Assembly (NCBI GenBank): GCA_039933215.1 | Contig: JBDTOO010000011.1 | Span: 1-64,000, forward strand | DNA length: 64,000 nt | Source of the DNA: JALYUA01 sp039933215 | GTDB lineage: Bacteria; Acidobacteriota; Thermoanaerobaculia; UBA5066; Gp7-AA6 | Direction of reading: 5' to 3' | Part shown: positions 30,250 to 39,853 of the stretch, piece after piece | Layout: every line of letters starts with the position of its first letter | Numbering within the stretch: position 1 is the stretch's first letter | Notes under the pieces: model-generated | Seen by the model: only the letters and a program-made list of their open reading frames with translations | Told to the model about the DNA's origin: nothing | The model's database searches: none | Made by a program: the position numbers and the translations under genes

Positions 30250-31638
30250 TCATCGCTGGTTGACCGTCGGGAGATCGAGGTCATTCACCCAAACGGCTCC
30301 TTCTTCTTTTCCGTACGGCCCCTCCGGCCACGCGGCATGCAGACGTCCGCTGGAGGAAATCGCGGCACCGCCGTAGTGGCCGAAAAACTGACCAAAACCT
30401 TCGATCCCCCGAGAGGCCGCCCCGTCGTCGCCACCGGCGCGGCGGTTCGATAGGAGCGTCTCATCGCCCCACGAGCGGCCACCATCCGCCGTGCACCGCG
30501 CCCATATGTTCTTCGCGCCGAGACGATCGTCCATCCACACCACGCATGCGCGGCCGTTTCCCTGGGCGGCGACGTGCACGAAATCGCAGTCCGCCTCGTC
30601 CGCCGATTTCTGCCGGCGTGCGAGGCTGAGTCGCCGGGCTGCCGTCCAGCTCTCTCCCCCGTCGACGGAGGACTTCAAGAAGAGCGTGTAAGGCTGCCTC
30701 GCCTTCCCCTCGGTGTAAGCGACGTACGCTTTCCCTCCCCGATCGGCCGCGACACCGATGGAGGGGACCTTGACTCCGCACTCGGGGTCATGGACGCACC
30801 CGCCCAAAATCCTGGGGGATCCCCCGAACTCGGAATCGCTCCAGGTCTTGCCGCGATCGGACGACCGGAAGGCGTGAAGAGTGACGGTCGTCGGCAGTTT
30901 CTTTTGAATGTCCGCGTCGGACATCGAAGGCACCGCGAACCAGATGTCGCCGCCCGGACCCATCGCGAGCCCGGTCGGCCAGAAGTGGCGGCCGACGCTC
31001 GGCACGACGACTTTCCCTTCGTCCCAGGTCGCCCCGGCGTCGTGAGAGGAGATCAACCTCGGTCCCGGGCTCGACTCGTAGACGATCGAGATGTCCTTGC
31101 CGTCGGGGGACACGGCGAGCTCAGGCTTGTCCGAGACGTGTTTGTCCGTGACGGTTTGGACCGCGAAGGTGCGTCCGGCATCCTCCGATCGAGCCAATTC
31201 CAGCGAGCTCGTCTCCTTGTCGTACCCGATGTAGGAGACGTACAGGGTTCCTCGATCATCGACGGCCATCCGCTGATCGGCGGCGAGTTGACCTTCCGCC
31301 GAGACGGGAAAAGGTCCTTCGAAGGTCGCTCCGTCGTCGCGAGAGCTCCAGACCACTATCTGTTGACTGAATTCGGCCGTTTTATCTCGCGGCGATCCCC
31401 GGCGGCGGCCTGCGGTGACGTACACGCTTCCGCGAGGCCCCGCCGCCAACGCCGGCTCCCAGTCATGGACGGAACCCGGGAGAAGGCGTTCGTGGCTCCT
31501 GGCAGGCACCCACCCGGACGGTCGCTTCTTCGCCGTGCCGATTCGGGATCCCTCGGGGACAGGCGAGGAGCCGGCCGGCCCCGCGCCGGTCAGCGCGGCG
31601 AGGAGAGCGGCGAATGCGACGACGGCGTGACGGTTCAA
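30250..31638 (-). CDS. Secreted six-Asp-box beta-propeller protein, short form
   Basis: This 462-residue protein begins with TTG at 31636-31638, which overlaps the upstream peptidase's stop (TTGA), with GGAG seven bases before it. It has a signal peptide (about 1-24) and six Asp boxes: SRDDGATF, SEDAGRTF, SHDAGATW, SSDRGKTW, SVDGGESW and TADGGRSW. It is the most divergent of the seven propellers: the early block is VHDWEPALAAGP, the late one is LHAAWPEGPYG, and it lacks the C-terminal beta domain. Two Cys in GGCVHDPECG may bond. Role unknown; co-translation with the S9 gene suggests a joint job. Confidence 0.78.
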   Translation of the reverse strand: MNRHAVVAFAALLAALTGAGPAGSSPVPEGSRIGTAKKRPSGWVPARSHERLLPGSVHDWEPALAAGPRGSVYVTAGRRRGSPRDKTAEFSQQIVVWSSRDDGATFEGPFPVSAEGQLAADQRMAVDDRGTLYVSYIGYDKETSSLELARSEDAGRTFAVQTVTDKHVSDKPELAVSPDGKDISIVYESSPGPRLISSHDAGATWDEGKVVVPSVGRHFWPTGLAMGPGGDIWFAVPSMSDADIQKKLPTTVTLHAFRSSDRGKTWSDSEFGGSPRILGGCVHDPECGVKVPSIGVAADRGGKAYVAYTEGKARQPYTLFLKSSVDGGESWTAARRLSLARRQKSADEADCDFVHVAAQGNGRACVVWMDDRLGAKNIWARCTADGGRSWGDETLLSNRRAGGDDGAASRGIEGFGQFFGHYGGAAISSSGRLHAAWPEGPYGKEEGAVWVNDLDLPTVNQR

Positions 31639-34007
31639 TGCGGAACTCCTGCCTTGTTCGGTGGAGGAGCCGCGACGGCCTTCAAGTGGTCGTCAAACCA
31701 CGTGATCACGCGCTTCAGGTAGTCCAGGCGGTTCGCGTAGCTCCAGTACAGCTCGCTGTGGTCCTCGCCGTCGTACCTCGCGTAGACGACCGGCTTGCCG
31801 AGCCGGCGCAGCGCGACGAAGAGCTGGTCCGCGTTGTGAGACGGGACGCGCGCGTCCGCGGCGCCGTGGATGATGAGAAGCGGCGTTTCCACGCGGTCGA
31901 GATAGAACCAGGGCGAGTTCTCGATGTAGCGGGAGGGGTACTGCCAGAGCGACCCGCCCATGCTTCCCTGCCCGCCCTCGGCCCACTGGATGTTCAGAGA
32001 CGTCCCGTCGTGGCCGAGATCTCCGTACGCCCCCGAAAGGTTGAAGAGCCCGGCCCGGGCCACGGCGGCGTGGAAGAGCTTGCTCTGGACCAGGACGGAA
32101 AGCGTGCTGTAGCCCCCGTAGCTGTGACCCATGACGCCGAGGCGCTCGGGGTCGGCGATCCCGAGCTCGATCAGTTTCGCGACTCCCGACAGGACCGAGT
32201 CCGCGATGTCGCGCATCGGCGTGCCGGGGTGCGTGCGGCTGTCGGGCAGGAAGACGGCGTAGCCGCGGGACGCGAAGACCTGCATGTTCTCGGTGCCCGT
32301 TCCGGACAGTCCGAACTCGAAGAGGCTGTTCGACCGGTTGGAGCCGCCGTACGGATACACGATGACCGGATACCGCTTGCCGGGCTCATAGCCGGCGGGA
32401 AGAAGGAGCGCGCCGCGAAGCGTCTCGCCGTCGAGCGCCCTCCAGTCGACGAGCCGCGTCGCCCCCATGGCCACTCTGTCGAAATCCGGATTGACGTGCG
32501 TCAGCCGGCGCGGGTTTTTCCAGTCGGGCCCCACCGTCCAGAGATCCTCCGGGTGGCTCGCGTCCTGAGAGATGAAGACGAGCCGGCGCCCGTCGGCCGA
32601 GACGTCCCAGGAGAGGCTCGGCACGTAGCCGTCGAAGTAGACGTCCTCTTTGGAGAGCGTCGTGACCGCGCCGGAAGAGAGGTCGATGCGCGATGCGCCC
32701 GCGCGCTTGGTGGCGTTCTCGCGCGCGACGACGGTCAGCGAGCGGCCGTCCGCCGACCAGAAGCCGCCTCTACGGCCACCGGCAGAAACGACGTCCAGGA
32801 TCGTCGAGTCGGAGAGTTTTGCGAGCTCGCGCGCGCCGGAGCCATCCGCGGCGGCCTTCCAGATTCCGGCTTCCGCGGCGAGATACAGCGACCGTCCGTC
32901 CGGATCCCAGCGCGGCTCCCGGTAGCCGTGGCTCCCGAAGGAGGGATGCTCGCCGGGCGTCAGCAGCTTCGCCGAGCCGCCGGAGGCCGCGACGGTCCGG
33001 CAGTGTCCCTTCTTCCCCTCGGACGAGTCGCCGCTCGTGCACCAGGCGATCGCGTGGCCATCCGGCGACCAGCTCGCCTGGTTGCCGGCCTCCGTCGGAA
33101 CTCCCGCCGCCACGACGCGCGTCCTGCCCGTCGCCCAGTCGAGGACGAGGAAGTCGTAGGTCGCCTGGAAGACGTTCCCCGACCCGAAGGACTTGAGATC
33201 CGAGATCCCCATCGCCCGGCCGTCGGGCGAGAACTCGTACCAGGCTGTCTTGACGCCGTGCGTCAGGTTCCGGACAGCGCCGGAGGCCGGGTCGACCGAC
33301 ACGAGATCGGAGACCATGCTCTTCGTCGACCAGGCGTTCGCCGTGGCCGCCTCGCGGGTCGAGTCGAAGACGGCGACCGTGGGGCCGCCGGAGGGGCGGC
33401 GATCCGGCGCGGGCGCAGGCTTCTCCTGCCCGAAGAGGTCGGCCGCCTGCTCGATCGTCATCCCCTCGGGCAGAGCCGGAAAGACGAGGTGCCGCCCGTC
33501 CGGGGACCATTTCGCGGACTGACCCCCAAAGCCTCGCACGACGCGGTCGGAGGCCCGGCGGCTCTGCTCCGAAGCGCGGTCCCAGATCCAGAGGTTCGCC
33601 GTGCCGGCGCGATCGGAATAGAAAGCCAGCGAGCGCCCGTCCGGCGACCAGACGGGATAGAAGTTGTTTCCGGCATCCGGCGTCAGGTTGCGCGTGGCGC
33701 CCGTCGACGTATCCGTGACCCAGACGTCGCAACCGACCCCGAAGAGGGACGTCCCCTTTCGGTCGTAGGAGTGGTACCGGGGGTCGGGGTCGGTGACGAA
33801 GCGGCGCGGATCCCGGATCGTGTAGGCGACGAGCTGTCCGTCCGGCGAGAGAGAGATCGGCGCGAATTCGGCGAACTGGACCGCGTTCAGCGCGGTTTCG
33901 ACCGAGAGCGCGGCGCCGGCTCCCTCGGCGGCGAAGGCCGGCCCCGGTGCGACGACGGCGGCGGCCGCCGTTGCGAGGAGAATGGCCGAGGCGAAGCGGG
34001 CTCTCAT
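31635..34007 (-). CDS. Secreted S9 peptidase
   Basis: This 790-residue protein has a signal peptide (about 1-29), a propeller region (about 45-500) and a hydrolase domain with Ser629 in VMGHSYGGYS, Asp718 in IIHGAADARVP and His750 in YDGEDHSEL. The triad is complete; the His block is GEDH in place of GEGH. LFGVGCDVWVTDTSTG near residue 85 matches the related peptidase at 23560-25848, so these two are close paralogs. The C-terminus has a Pro-rich tail of about 15 residues. It overlaps both neighbours by 4 nt. Confidence 0.92.
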   Translation of the reverse strand: MRARFASAILLATAAAAVVAPGPAFAAEGAGAALSVETALNAVQFAEFAPISLSPDGQLVAYTIRDPRRFVTDPDPRYHSYDRKGTSLFGVGCDVWVTDTSTGATRNLTPDAGNNFYPVWSPDGRSLAFYSDRAGTANLWIWDRASEQSRRASDRVVRGFGGQSAKWSPDGRHLVFPALPEGMTIEQAADLFGQEKPAPAPDRRPSGGPTVAVFDSTREAATANAWSTKSMVSDLVSVDPASGAVRNLTHGVKTAWYEFSPDGRAMGISDLKSFGSGNVFQATYDFLVLDWATGRTRVVAAGVPTEAGNQASWSPDGHAIAWCTSGDSSEGKKGHCRTVAASGGSAKLLTPGEHPSFGSHGYREPRWDPDGRSLYLAAEAGIWKAAADGSGARELAKLSDSTILDVVSAGGRRGGFWSADGRSLTVVARENATKRAGASRIDLSSGAVTTLSKEDVYFDGYVPSLSWDVSADGRRLVFISQDASHPEDLWTVGPDWKNPRRLTHVNPDFDRVAMGATRLVDWRALDGETLRGALLLPAGYEPGKRYPVIVYPYGGSNRSNSLFEFGLSGTGTENMQVFASRGYAVFLPDSRTHPGTPMRDIADSVLSGVAKLIELGIADPERLGVMGHSYGGYSTLSVLVQSKLFHAAVARAGLFNLSGAYGDLGHDGTSLNIQWAEGGQGSMGGSLWQYPSRYIENSPWFYLDRVETPLLIIHGAADARVPSHNADQLFVALRRLGKPVVYARYDGEDHSELYWSYANRLDYLKRVITWFDDHLKAVAAPPPNKAGVPH

Positions 34008-36253
34008 CGCGCGGGCACGTACTTCTCGACCCAGGCGATCACCCTCTGGAGCAGGTCCTTCTGATTCTCGGGCCTGACGATCACGTGACCCTCGCTTCCG
34101 TACACGAGCATCGCGGTGTCGATCCCCTGCTTCTTCCACGCGGAATAGAGATACTCGTCGTGAAATTTGGGAATCCCGTTCTCGCCGTTGATGAACATCG
34201 TCGGCGTGCGGACGCCCTGGACGAACGTCGCCGACGACTGCTTCCGGTAGTTCTCGGGCACCTCCCACGGCTTGCCCTTGTGGAACCACTCGAGGATCGA
34301 GTTCCCGCCGACGCGGAAGCCGGTCCCGTAGCCGAACGCGTCGTCCGAGCTCCCTTCATAGGACACGGCGACCCGGAAGCGATGCGAATGCGTCACGATC
34401 CAGTTCGTCAGGACCGCGCCGTAGCTGTGCCCGATGAGGACGAGTCGATCGGGGTCCGCGCCTTCCGTCTGGATGACCCGGTCGACCCCCGACAGGATGT
34501 CGTCGAAGTCCATCTCGTTCGCGTTCTGACGGTCCCGGGCCTCCGTGATCTGGTCCCAGCCGTAGACGGCGCTCGAGCGATAGTCCGGGGCGAAGACGAG
34601 GAAGCCCTTGGCCGCCCACATCTGCCATTCGAGTGGGGTCGCGCAGAGAATCGAGCCGGAGAGGCTCGTCCCGCCCACGGGTCCGCCGTGAAGGTCGACG
34701 ATGAGCGGCGGCTTGACGCCCGCCGTCCGCTTCAAGGGCTGGATCACGTAGCCGGCGATCTCCAGCCCGTCGCGGCTCTTCCACGACGTTTCCTTCGCTT
34801 CGGAGAGCTCGAGGCCGCGCACGTCCGGCGCGAGGTCGAGCGCCGCGCGCGACCCGGTGCCGTCCGTCGGGCCGACGCGAAGCTCCATGCCGCCGAAGAG
34901 GTCCTGCGCCGTCCAGGCCATCCGGCGGCCGTCCGGCGAGATCGCCGGCGCCGAACAATTCGCGGCTCCGCGCGTCAGCTGCTTCCAGACCTCGGGACCG
35001 TCGACGGCGAAAATCTGCGAGAACGCGCCGCGCTTGACGGTGACGAAGATCCGCCGGCTGTCGGGCGACCAGACCGACGCCGAGTTCACGAAGAGGCCCC
35101 GGGTGAGCTGCGTCGGGGAGCCGCCCTCGGCGGGCACCGTCGCGACGTTGAAGAACATCGGGAACGTCACGTTGGCGGGGTCGTAGCCGAAGGCGATCCG
35201 GCGGCCGTCCGGCGACGGCACCGGCCGGAGCAGCTGGACTCCCGCGTTGCGGACGAGGACGTCGAACCGGCCGCCGGGCACCGTGAGGGAGCGCACTTCG
35301 CCGACGACGTTGTCCGATCGGTTGTCGAAGCGGCCGACCGCGGCCATGGTGAGCCCGAGGCCGTCGCGGCGCCAGGCGAGGCTGCTCAGGTCGAGCGGCG
35401 CGTGCGCGATTTTCTCCGCGCGGGACGATGCCGCTTCGAGCACCCAGATCTCCGAATCCGGGGGGACGTCGCCCGCGCCGCCGATCACCCGCACGGTCGG
35501 CGCCGCCGCCGGTCGGGACGAGGCGGCGGGTGTCCCGGTCGAGGGAGCGCGCGCCGGGGCGAACGAATAGGCGACGCGGCGGCCGTCCGGCGACCATTCG
35601 TAGTGAAAGTAGTAGGAGCCGAACTGGGCGATGGGGATTCCGGCGAGCCGGCGGGGGTTATCTCCGCGGACGGACGCTACCCGCAGCTCCGTCTTCTCCT
35701 CTTCGCCGTGGCGGAAGAGAAACTCACGCCCCGAAGGTGAGACGCGCGGGCCCGCGCCGGGTACCAGACGGGTGCAGCGCCCCGACTCGACGTCGACCGA
35801 CGCCACCCATTCCACGAACCGGGCCGGACCGGCCGGCGGAACGGGCCGGGCGCCCTCCCCCGCGGGCGCCGAGCAGGAGGCGAGGCGCCATCGTTCCGCC
35901 GAAAAGAGGACCGTCTTCGAGTCGGGCAGCCATTCGAGGCTCGGCGTCGAGAAGTGCGTCGCCGAGAAATCCGAGAGGAGACGCTGCGGAGTGACGGTCG
36001 CAGCGGCGGATGGGGACACGGCGGAAGTCCGGGTCCGGCCGCGCGCGGGGGGAGGAACGGCACTGACCTTCCGGGGAGAGTCCTGGATCATGTCGGCGAC
36101 GAGCGCGCCGTCCGGGAAGGGCGCAATGGGGACGAAGGCGGCGGTCTGGAGCGCGTCGACGGCGGCGTCGACGGAGACGGGCTGTTGCGCGAGCGAGACC
36201 GAAGCGGAGGCCGCCAGGAGGAGCGATGTCAGCCTCCGGCGGCAAGTCGTCAT
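34004..36253 (-). CDS. Secreted S9-like protein lacking the usual catalytic Asp
   Basis: This 749-residue protein has a signal peptide (about 1-22), a propeller region and an S9 hydrolase domain with Ser610 in LIGHSYGAVL and His723 in GSEGHVIV. Where paralogs read HGxxD, this one reads NGENG (Gly693), so the charge-relay Asp is missing at its usual place; Asp699 in KFHDEY is a possible stand-in. It groups with the peptidases at 37769 and 39850 by GHSYGA, SYEG and the KPWEVPE block after the Ser. Function as a weaker, altered or non-catalytic hydrolase is possible. It overlaps both neighbours by ATGA. Confidence 0.85.
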   Translation of the reverse strand: MTTCRRRLTSLLLAASASVSLAQQPVSVDAAVDALQTAAFVPIAPFPDGALVADMIQDSPRKVSAVPPPARGRTRTSAVSPSAAATVTPQRLLSDFSATHFSTPSLEWLPDSKTVLFSAERWRLASCSAPAGEGARPVPPAGPARFVEWVASVDVESGRCTRLVPGAGPRVSPSGREFLFRHGEEEKTELRVASVRGDNPRRLAGIPIAQFGSYYFHYEWSPDGRRVAYSFAPARAPSTGTPAASSRPAAAPTVRVIGGAGDVPPDSEIWVLEAASSRAEKIAHAPLDLSSLAWRRDGLGLTMAAVGRFDNRSDNVVGEVRSLTVPGGRFDVLVRNAGVQLLRPVPSPDGRRIAFGYDPANVTFPMFFNVATVPAEGGSPTQLTRGLFVNSASVWSPDSRRIFVTVKRGAFSQIFAVDGPEVWKQLTRGAANCSAPAISPDGRRMAWTAQDLFGGMELRVGPTDGTGSRAALDLAPDVRGLELSEAKETSWKSRDGLEIAGYVIQPLKRTAGVKPPLIVDLHGGPVGGTSLSGSILCATPLEWQMWAAKGFLVFAPDYRSSAVYGWDQITEARDRQNANEMDFDDILSGVDRVIQTEGADPDRLVLIGHSYGAVLTNWIVTHSHRFRVAVSYEGSSDDAFGYGTGFRVGGNSILEWFHKGKPWEVPENYRKQSSATFVQGVRTPTMFINGENGIPKFHDEYLYSAWKKQGIDTAMLVYGSEGHVIVRPENQKDLLQRVIAWVEKYVPAR

Positions 36254-37713
36254 CGCGCGCCTGCCCGCGACACGGTCACGGCCGCCGTGAACACCTGGCC
36301 GATCCCACTCCGCTGGTCCGCCCACAGCGCGTGGAAAATCCCGTCCGCGTCGGCGGCGAGGCCGCCCGTGTCGCCGCCCTTGAAGATGGTCCGCCGGCGC
36401 GAGCCCGGTTGGTCCGGCTTCTCGTCGGCCCGGAAGGTGGGACGCACGAGCCCTCCCTCGACGGCCCCGCGGGGCGACGAGACGAGCACCGGAGGCATCC
36501 ACGTCGCGCCGCCATCCTCGGAGGCGGTGAAGTAGACCTCGCCGTCGTCCGTGTCGCGCGTGCGACGCCGGAAGGAGAGGCCGACGATCCCGTCGCGGTT
36601 CACGGCGACCGTCGGCTGGAAGTCGTCGAGCGGCGCGTCGCCGGCTGGCGCGCCGAGGCCGTTCGCCCGGGCGATGGACCACGTCTTGCCCGAATCGCCG
36701 GAAGAGGCGACGAAGATCTTCGCCCGCGGGGTCCCCGTGTCGGTCCAGGTCGCGTAGAGATGCCCCCGCCGGGGTCCGGCGGTCGCGTCCATCGCCAGCG
36801 AGTAGAAGGTTGCGGAGGCCGCGTGGTCGCTGACGAGGTCGGCGATCTTGACCGATGGCCCCAACAGGTTGGCGCCCGGCTCCGAGACCGTCATGTAGAG
36901 CTCGTGGCGGGCGGCCTCCGGAGAGTTCGCGTCGTCCGTGATCGTGCGCTTCAGCCAGAGCACCGCGAGCGACCCGTCCGGCAGAACAACGGCTCCCGTC
37001 GCGCTCGGGAACACGTTCTTCTCCGTCATGACGCCCATGGCGGACTTCTGCCACGTCGTCCCGCCGTCGGTGGTCCGGCGCACTTCCAGGGTCGGCAGCG
37101 TCCGGTCGCGCGGAACCGAGGCGGGCCCCTGATGGTCGAGGTGCGCGATGCGGATCGAGTAGACGACGTACCCCCAGCCGGCGGTCTTACCCCGGCCTTC
37201 GTCGAAGGCGAGCCACGGCCGGTCGCCGCCCGGCATCAGTTCCCCGGGACCCCACGTGCGGCCGCCGTCGTCGGAACGGAAGATCTCCATCCACCAGTCG
37301 ACCTTCTTCCAGCTCTCGTCGTCCGTGCCGATCGAGAGGAAGTACGCGCGTCCGTCCGGACCGTAGCCGCACATCGGGTCCCCGTCGAACGCTGTGGACT
37401 CGACCACGTGCTTCCAGTGGAGCCCGCCATCCTCGCTGCCGTACGCCACGGCATGCATGCCCCGCTGTTTGTATCCGTCCTCGTCGACGATCGAGCAGCC
37501 GATGAGGCGCTTCGGGTCTTTCGGATGAGCCGCGAGGATGACCTCCTCGTGCATGCGCTGGGCGGCGCCGCCTTCACGGCTCACCTGCACCGTGGGCCCG
37601 ACGCGGACCGACAGCGCGGCGCTCGCCGTCGGCGGAATCGCGGCGGCGAGAAGAAGGGCCGCGGCCCATAGCGCGGCAGGACGCATGTTCGCGCGTCGGA
37701 TTCGGCGGCTCAT
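36250..37713 (-). CDS. Secreted Asp-box beta-propeller protein, short form
   Basis: This 487-residue protein has a signal sequence (about 10-33). Five good Asp boxes are visible: SEDGGLHW, SDDGGRTW, TTDGGTTW, GDSGKTW and SEDGGATW. It carries the early H-x-E block (RMHEEVILAAHPKDPKRLIG) and the late FHALWADQRSGIGQVFTA block of the family. It lacks the C-terminal beta domain of the long forms. The first ATG (37713) is used here because an internal ATG nine codons on has no ribosome binding site. It lies 55 nt after an S9 gene and overlaps the next S9 gene by ATGA. No sialidase signature is visible. Confidence 0.78.
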   Translation of the reverse strand: MSRRIRRANMRPAALWAAALLLAAAIPPTASAALSVRVGPTVQVSREGGAAQRMHEEVILAAHPKDPKRLIGCSIVDEDGYKQRGMHAVAYGSEDGGLHWKHVVESTAFDGDPMCGYGPDGRAYFLSIGTDDESWKKVDWWMEIFRSDDGGRTWGPGELMPGGDRPWLAFDEGRGKTAGWGYVVYSIRIAHLDHQGPASVPRDRTLPTLEVRRTTDGGTTWQKSAMGVMTEKNVFPSATGAVVLPDGSLAVLWLKRTITDDANSPEAARHELYMTVSEPGANLLGPSVKIADLVSDHAASATFYSLAMDATAGPRRGHLYATWTDTGTPRAKIFVASSGDSGKTWSIARANGLGAPAGDAPLDDFQPTVAVNRDGIVGLSFRRRTRDTDDGEVYFTASEDGGATWMPPVLVSSPRGAVEGGLVRPTFRADEKPDQPGSRRRTIFKGGDTGGLAADADGIFHALWADQRSGIGQVFTAAVTVSRAGAR

Positions 37714-37768
37714 CGGGCGCCTCGGGCGCCGGCGGCGCGGCCGGTGAGCGGGGCGGGCCGGGGTCGGA

Positions 37769-39853
37769 TCAACGCGCGCCGGGCCCCGTGAGGTGGCGTT
37801 CGACCCAGTCGAGGACCCGGGTCGTCAGGTCGCGCACGTTCTCGGGCCTGGAGACGACGTGACCCTCCTTCTTGTAGAGGAGCATCTCGGTTTCCACCCC
37901 CTGCTGCTTCAAGGCCGAATACATGAATTCGTAGGCGCTCGGATACGAGCCCCCGTACTCCGTCCCGTCGCCCACGATGAAAAGGGTCGGGATCGTCGCG
38001 CCCTTCATTTGATACATGGCGGAGCTCTGGAAGTAGCGCTCCGGGACCTCCCACGGTCTGCCGCGGAACTGCCACATCAGGCTCGTGTTCCCGCCGACGC
38101 TGTAGAGGTCGCCGTACGCCCGGTACCAGTCGCCGTCGCCCTCGTACGCCACGGCGGCGCGATACCGATGCGAATGCGTGATGATCCACTCCGTCTCGAC
38201 GGCGCCGTAGCTGTGGCCGCCGACGACCATCCTCTTCGGATCGGCGATTCCCGCGGCAATCAGCGAATCGACGCCCGTTTCGATGTCGTCGAAGTCCCGC
38301 TCCATGAAGTCCTGCTTCTCGCGGCCCGACAGGATCGGGTCCCAGCCGTAGACGCCGCTCGTCCGGAAGTCCGGCGCGAAGACCACGATTCCCTTCGCGG
38401 CCCAGATCTGCCGCTCGAGCGGGCCGGCGAACATCATCTGGCCGCCCACGCTGACCCCTCCGACGGGCCCGCCGTGCGGCTCGACGAAGAGCGGATACGC
38501 TTTTCCTTCGACGTAGTCCGGAGGGGTCACGAGGATGCCCGCGATCTCCAGGCCGTCCTTGCTCTTCCAGCGGACTTCCCGGCCGGCCCCGAGGACCAGG
38601 TCGTCGAACTCCGGCGTGAGGTTCAGGACCTGCCGCGCCTCGCTCCCGTCGGACCGGGCGACGACGAGGCTCTTGCGTCCGTCGACCGATTCTTCGTTCC
38701 AGGCGAGTGACCGTCCGTCCGGCGAGACGGTCAGGTTGCGGCGATTCGCGGGCGAGGACGTGACCTGGCGGATCTCCCCCGTCCTCGAAACGGAGAAGAC
38801 CTGCCGGAACGCGCCCGCGGAGGCGGTGTAGTAGACGCCGCGCCCGTCCGGAGACCAGAGCGGCCTGCCTCTCGTCGCGAGCTTCTTCGTGAGGCTCTGC
38901 ACCGGCCCGCCCGCCGACGGGACGAGCGCGACCTCGTACAGGTCGGGATAGCGGACGTCGTCGCGGTCGTAGTAGAAGGCGACCTCGGAACCGTTCGGGG
39001 AGACCGCACCGTACATCTCCTCCCCGCCCGCATGGACGAGGTCGCGCCGCTGCCCCGTCGCCGTATCGATCGTGATGACGTCGCTCGAGTCCTGCGCCTC
39101 CCGATACATCGAGCCCTGGCGGAAGCCATACATGAGGAGGCGCCGCCCGTCCGGGAACCAGGAGAGAGCGGTCAGGCTGGTCGGATATTCGGCGATCTTC
39201 CGTTCCGCCGATCGGGCGACGTCCACCAGCCAGATCTCGGACGGAGGGGGGGCGTCCCTGGGCGAGCCGTACACGACGACCGTGCTCGCCGGCGGTCCCT
39301 TCTTCTTCGCATCGTCGGGGCGGCGATCCGCCGGCATTTCGAGATTGCGCGAGTCGCAATAGGCGATCGACCGGGAATCGGGAGACCACGCGAAGTTGAA
39401 TGCCCACCCGCCGAGGCCGTGGGCGTTGCGCGTCAGCGCCCGCCGGTTTGTGCCGTCCGCCGCCATCAGCCAGATCTGGCGCAACGTGCCCTTCCCCTGC
39501 ATGAAGGCGAGGGTCTTTCCGTCGGGACTCGGGAGCGGATCCGAGCCCGAGCCGCGCGGCGTCGACGTCCCGGAGACCGTGTCGAGGACTTCGATCGTGA
39601 ACTGCTCCGGGTGCAGGCGATCGGGTCTCGCAAAAACGAGACGGCGGGAGTCGATCCAGGTCGGAGAGAGATTCGCCGCGGAAAACCGGGCGTTTCGGTC
39701 GCCGGTCGTGAAGGACAACGCGATCTCCGGGGTCACCGCCCGGCGAACGACCGCCCCCGCGGGCCGCCCGGCGCGGGCGCCGGCCAGGGAAGGCGCGAGA
39801 AACATCAGCGCCGCGCCGAGCGCGCTCACGGGACGGAGCGGAGCGAAGCTCAC
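37769..39853 (-). CDS. Secreted S9-like protein with altered catalytic Asp site
   Basis: The start is a GTG at 39851-39853 that overlaps the stop of the upstream S9 gene (GTGA). The 694-residue product has a signal peptide (about 1-28), a propeller region (about 50-430) and an S9 hydrolase domain with Ser548 in VGGHSYGAVE and His665 in KKEGHVVSR. At the usual HGxxD site it reads VGDGT (Thr631), with Glu632 next to it, so the third triad member is changed or moved. It is closest to the protein at 34004-36253 (shared THSHRYR, AYEG and RPWEVPE). Likely a peptidase of the same export system, perhaps with altered activity. Confidence 0.85.
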   Translation of the reverse strand: MSFAPLRPVSALGAALMFLAPSLAGARAGRPAGAVVRRAVTPEIALSFTTGDRNARFSAANLSPTWIDSRRLVFARPDRLHPEQFTIEVLDTVSGTSTPRGSGSDPLPSPDGKTLAFMQGKGTLRQIWLMAADGTNRRALTRNAHGLGGWAFNFAWSPDSRSIAYCDSRNLEMPADRRPDDAKKKGPPASTVVVYGSPRDAPPPSEIWLVDVARSAERKIAEYPTSLTALSWFPDGRRLLMYGFRQGSMYREAQDSSDVITIDTATGQRRDLVHAGGEEMYGAVSPNGSEVAFYYDRDDVRYPDLYEVALVPSAGGPVQSLTKKLATRGRPLWSPDGRGVYYTASAGAFRQVFSVSRTGEIRQVTSSPANRRNLTVSPDGRSLAWNEESVDGRKSLVVARSDGSEARQVLNLTPEFDDLVLGAGREVRWKSKDGLEIAGILVTPPDYVEGKAYPLFVEPHGGPVGGVSVGGQMMFAGPLERQIWAAKGIVVFAPDFRTSGVYGWDPILSGREKQDFMERDFDDIETGVDSLIAAGIADPKRMVVGGHSYGAVETEWIITHSHRYRAAVAYEGDGDWYRAYGDLYSVGGNTSLMWQFRGRPWEVPERYFQSSAMYQMKGATIPTLFIVGDGTEYGGSYPSAYEFMYSALKQQGVETEMLLYKKEGHVVSRPENVRDLTTRVLDWVERHLTGPGAR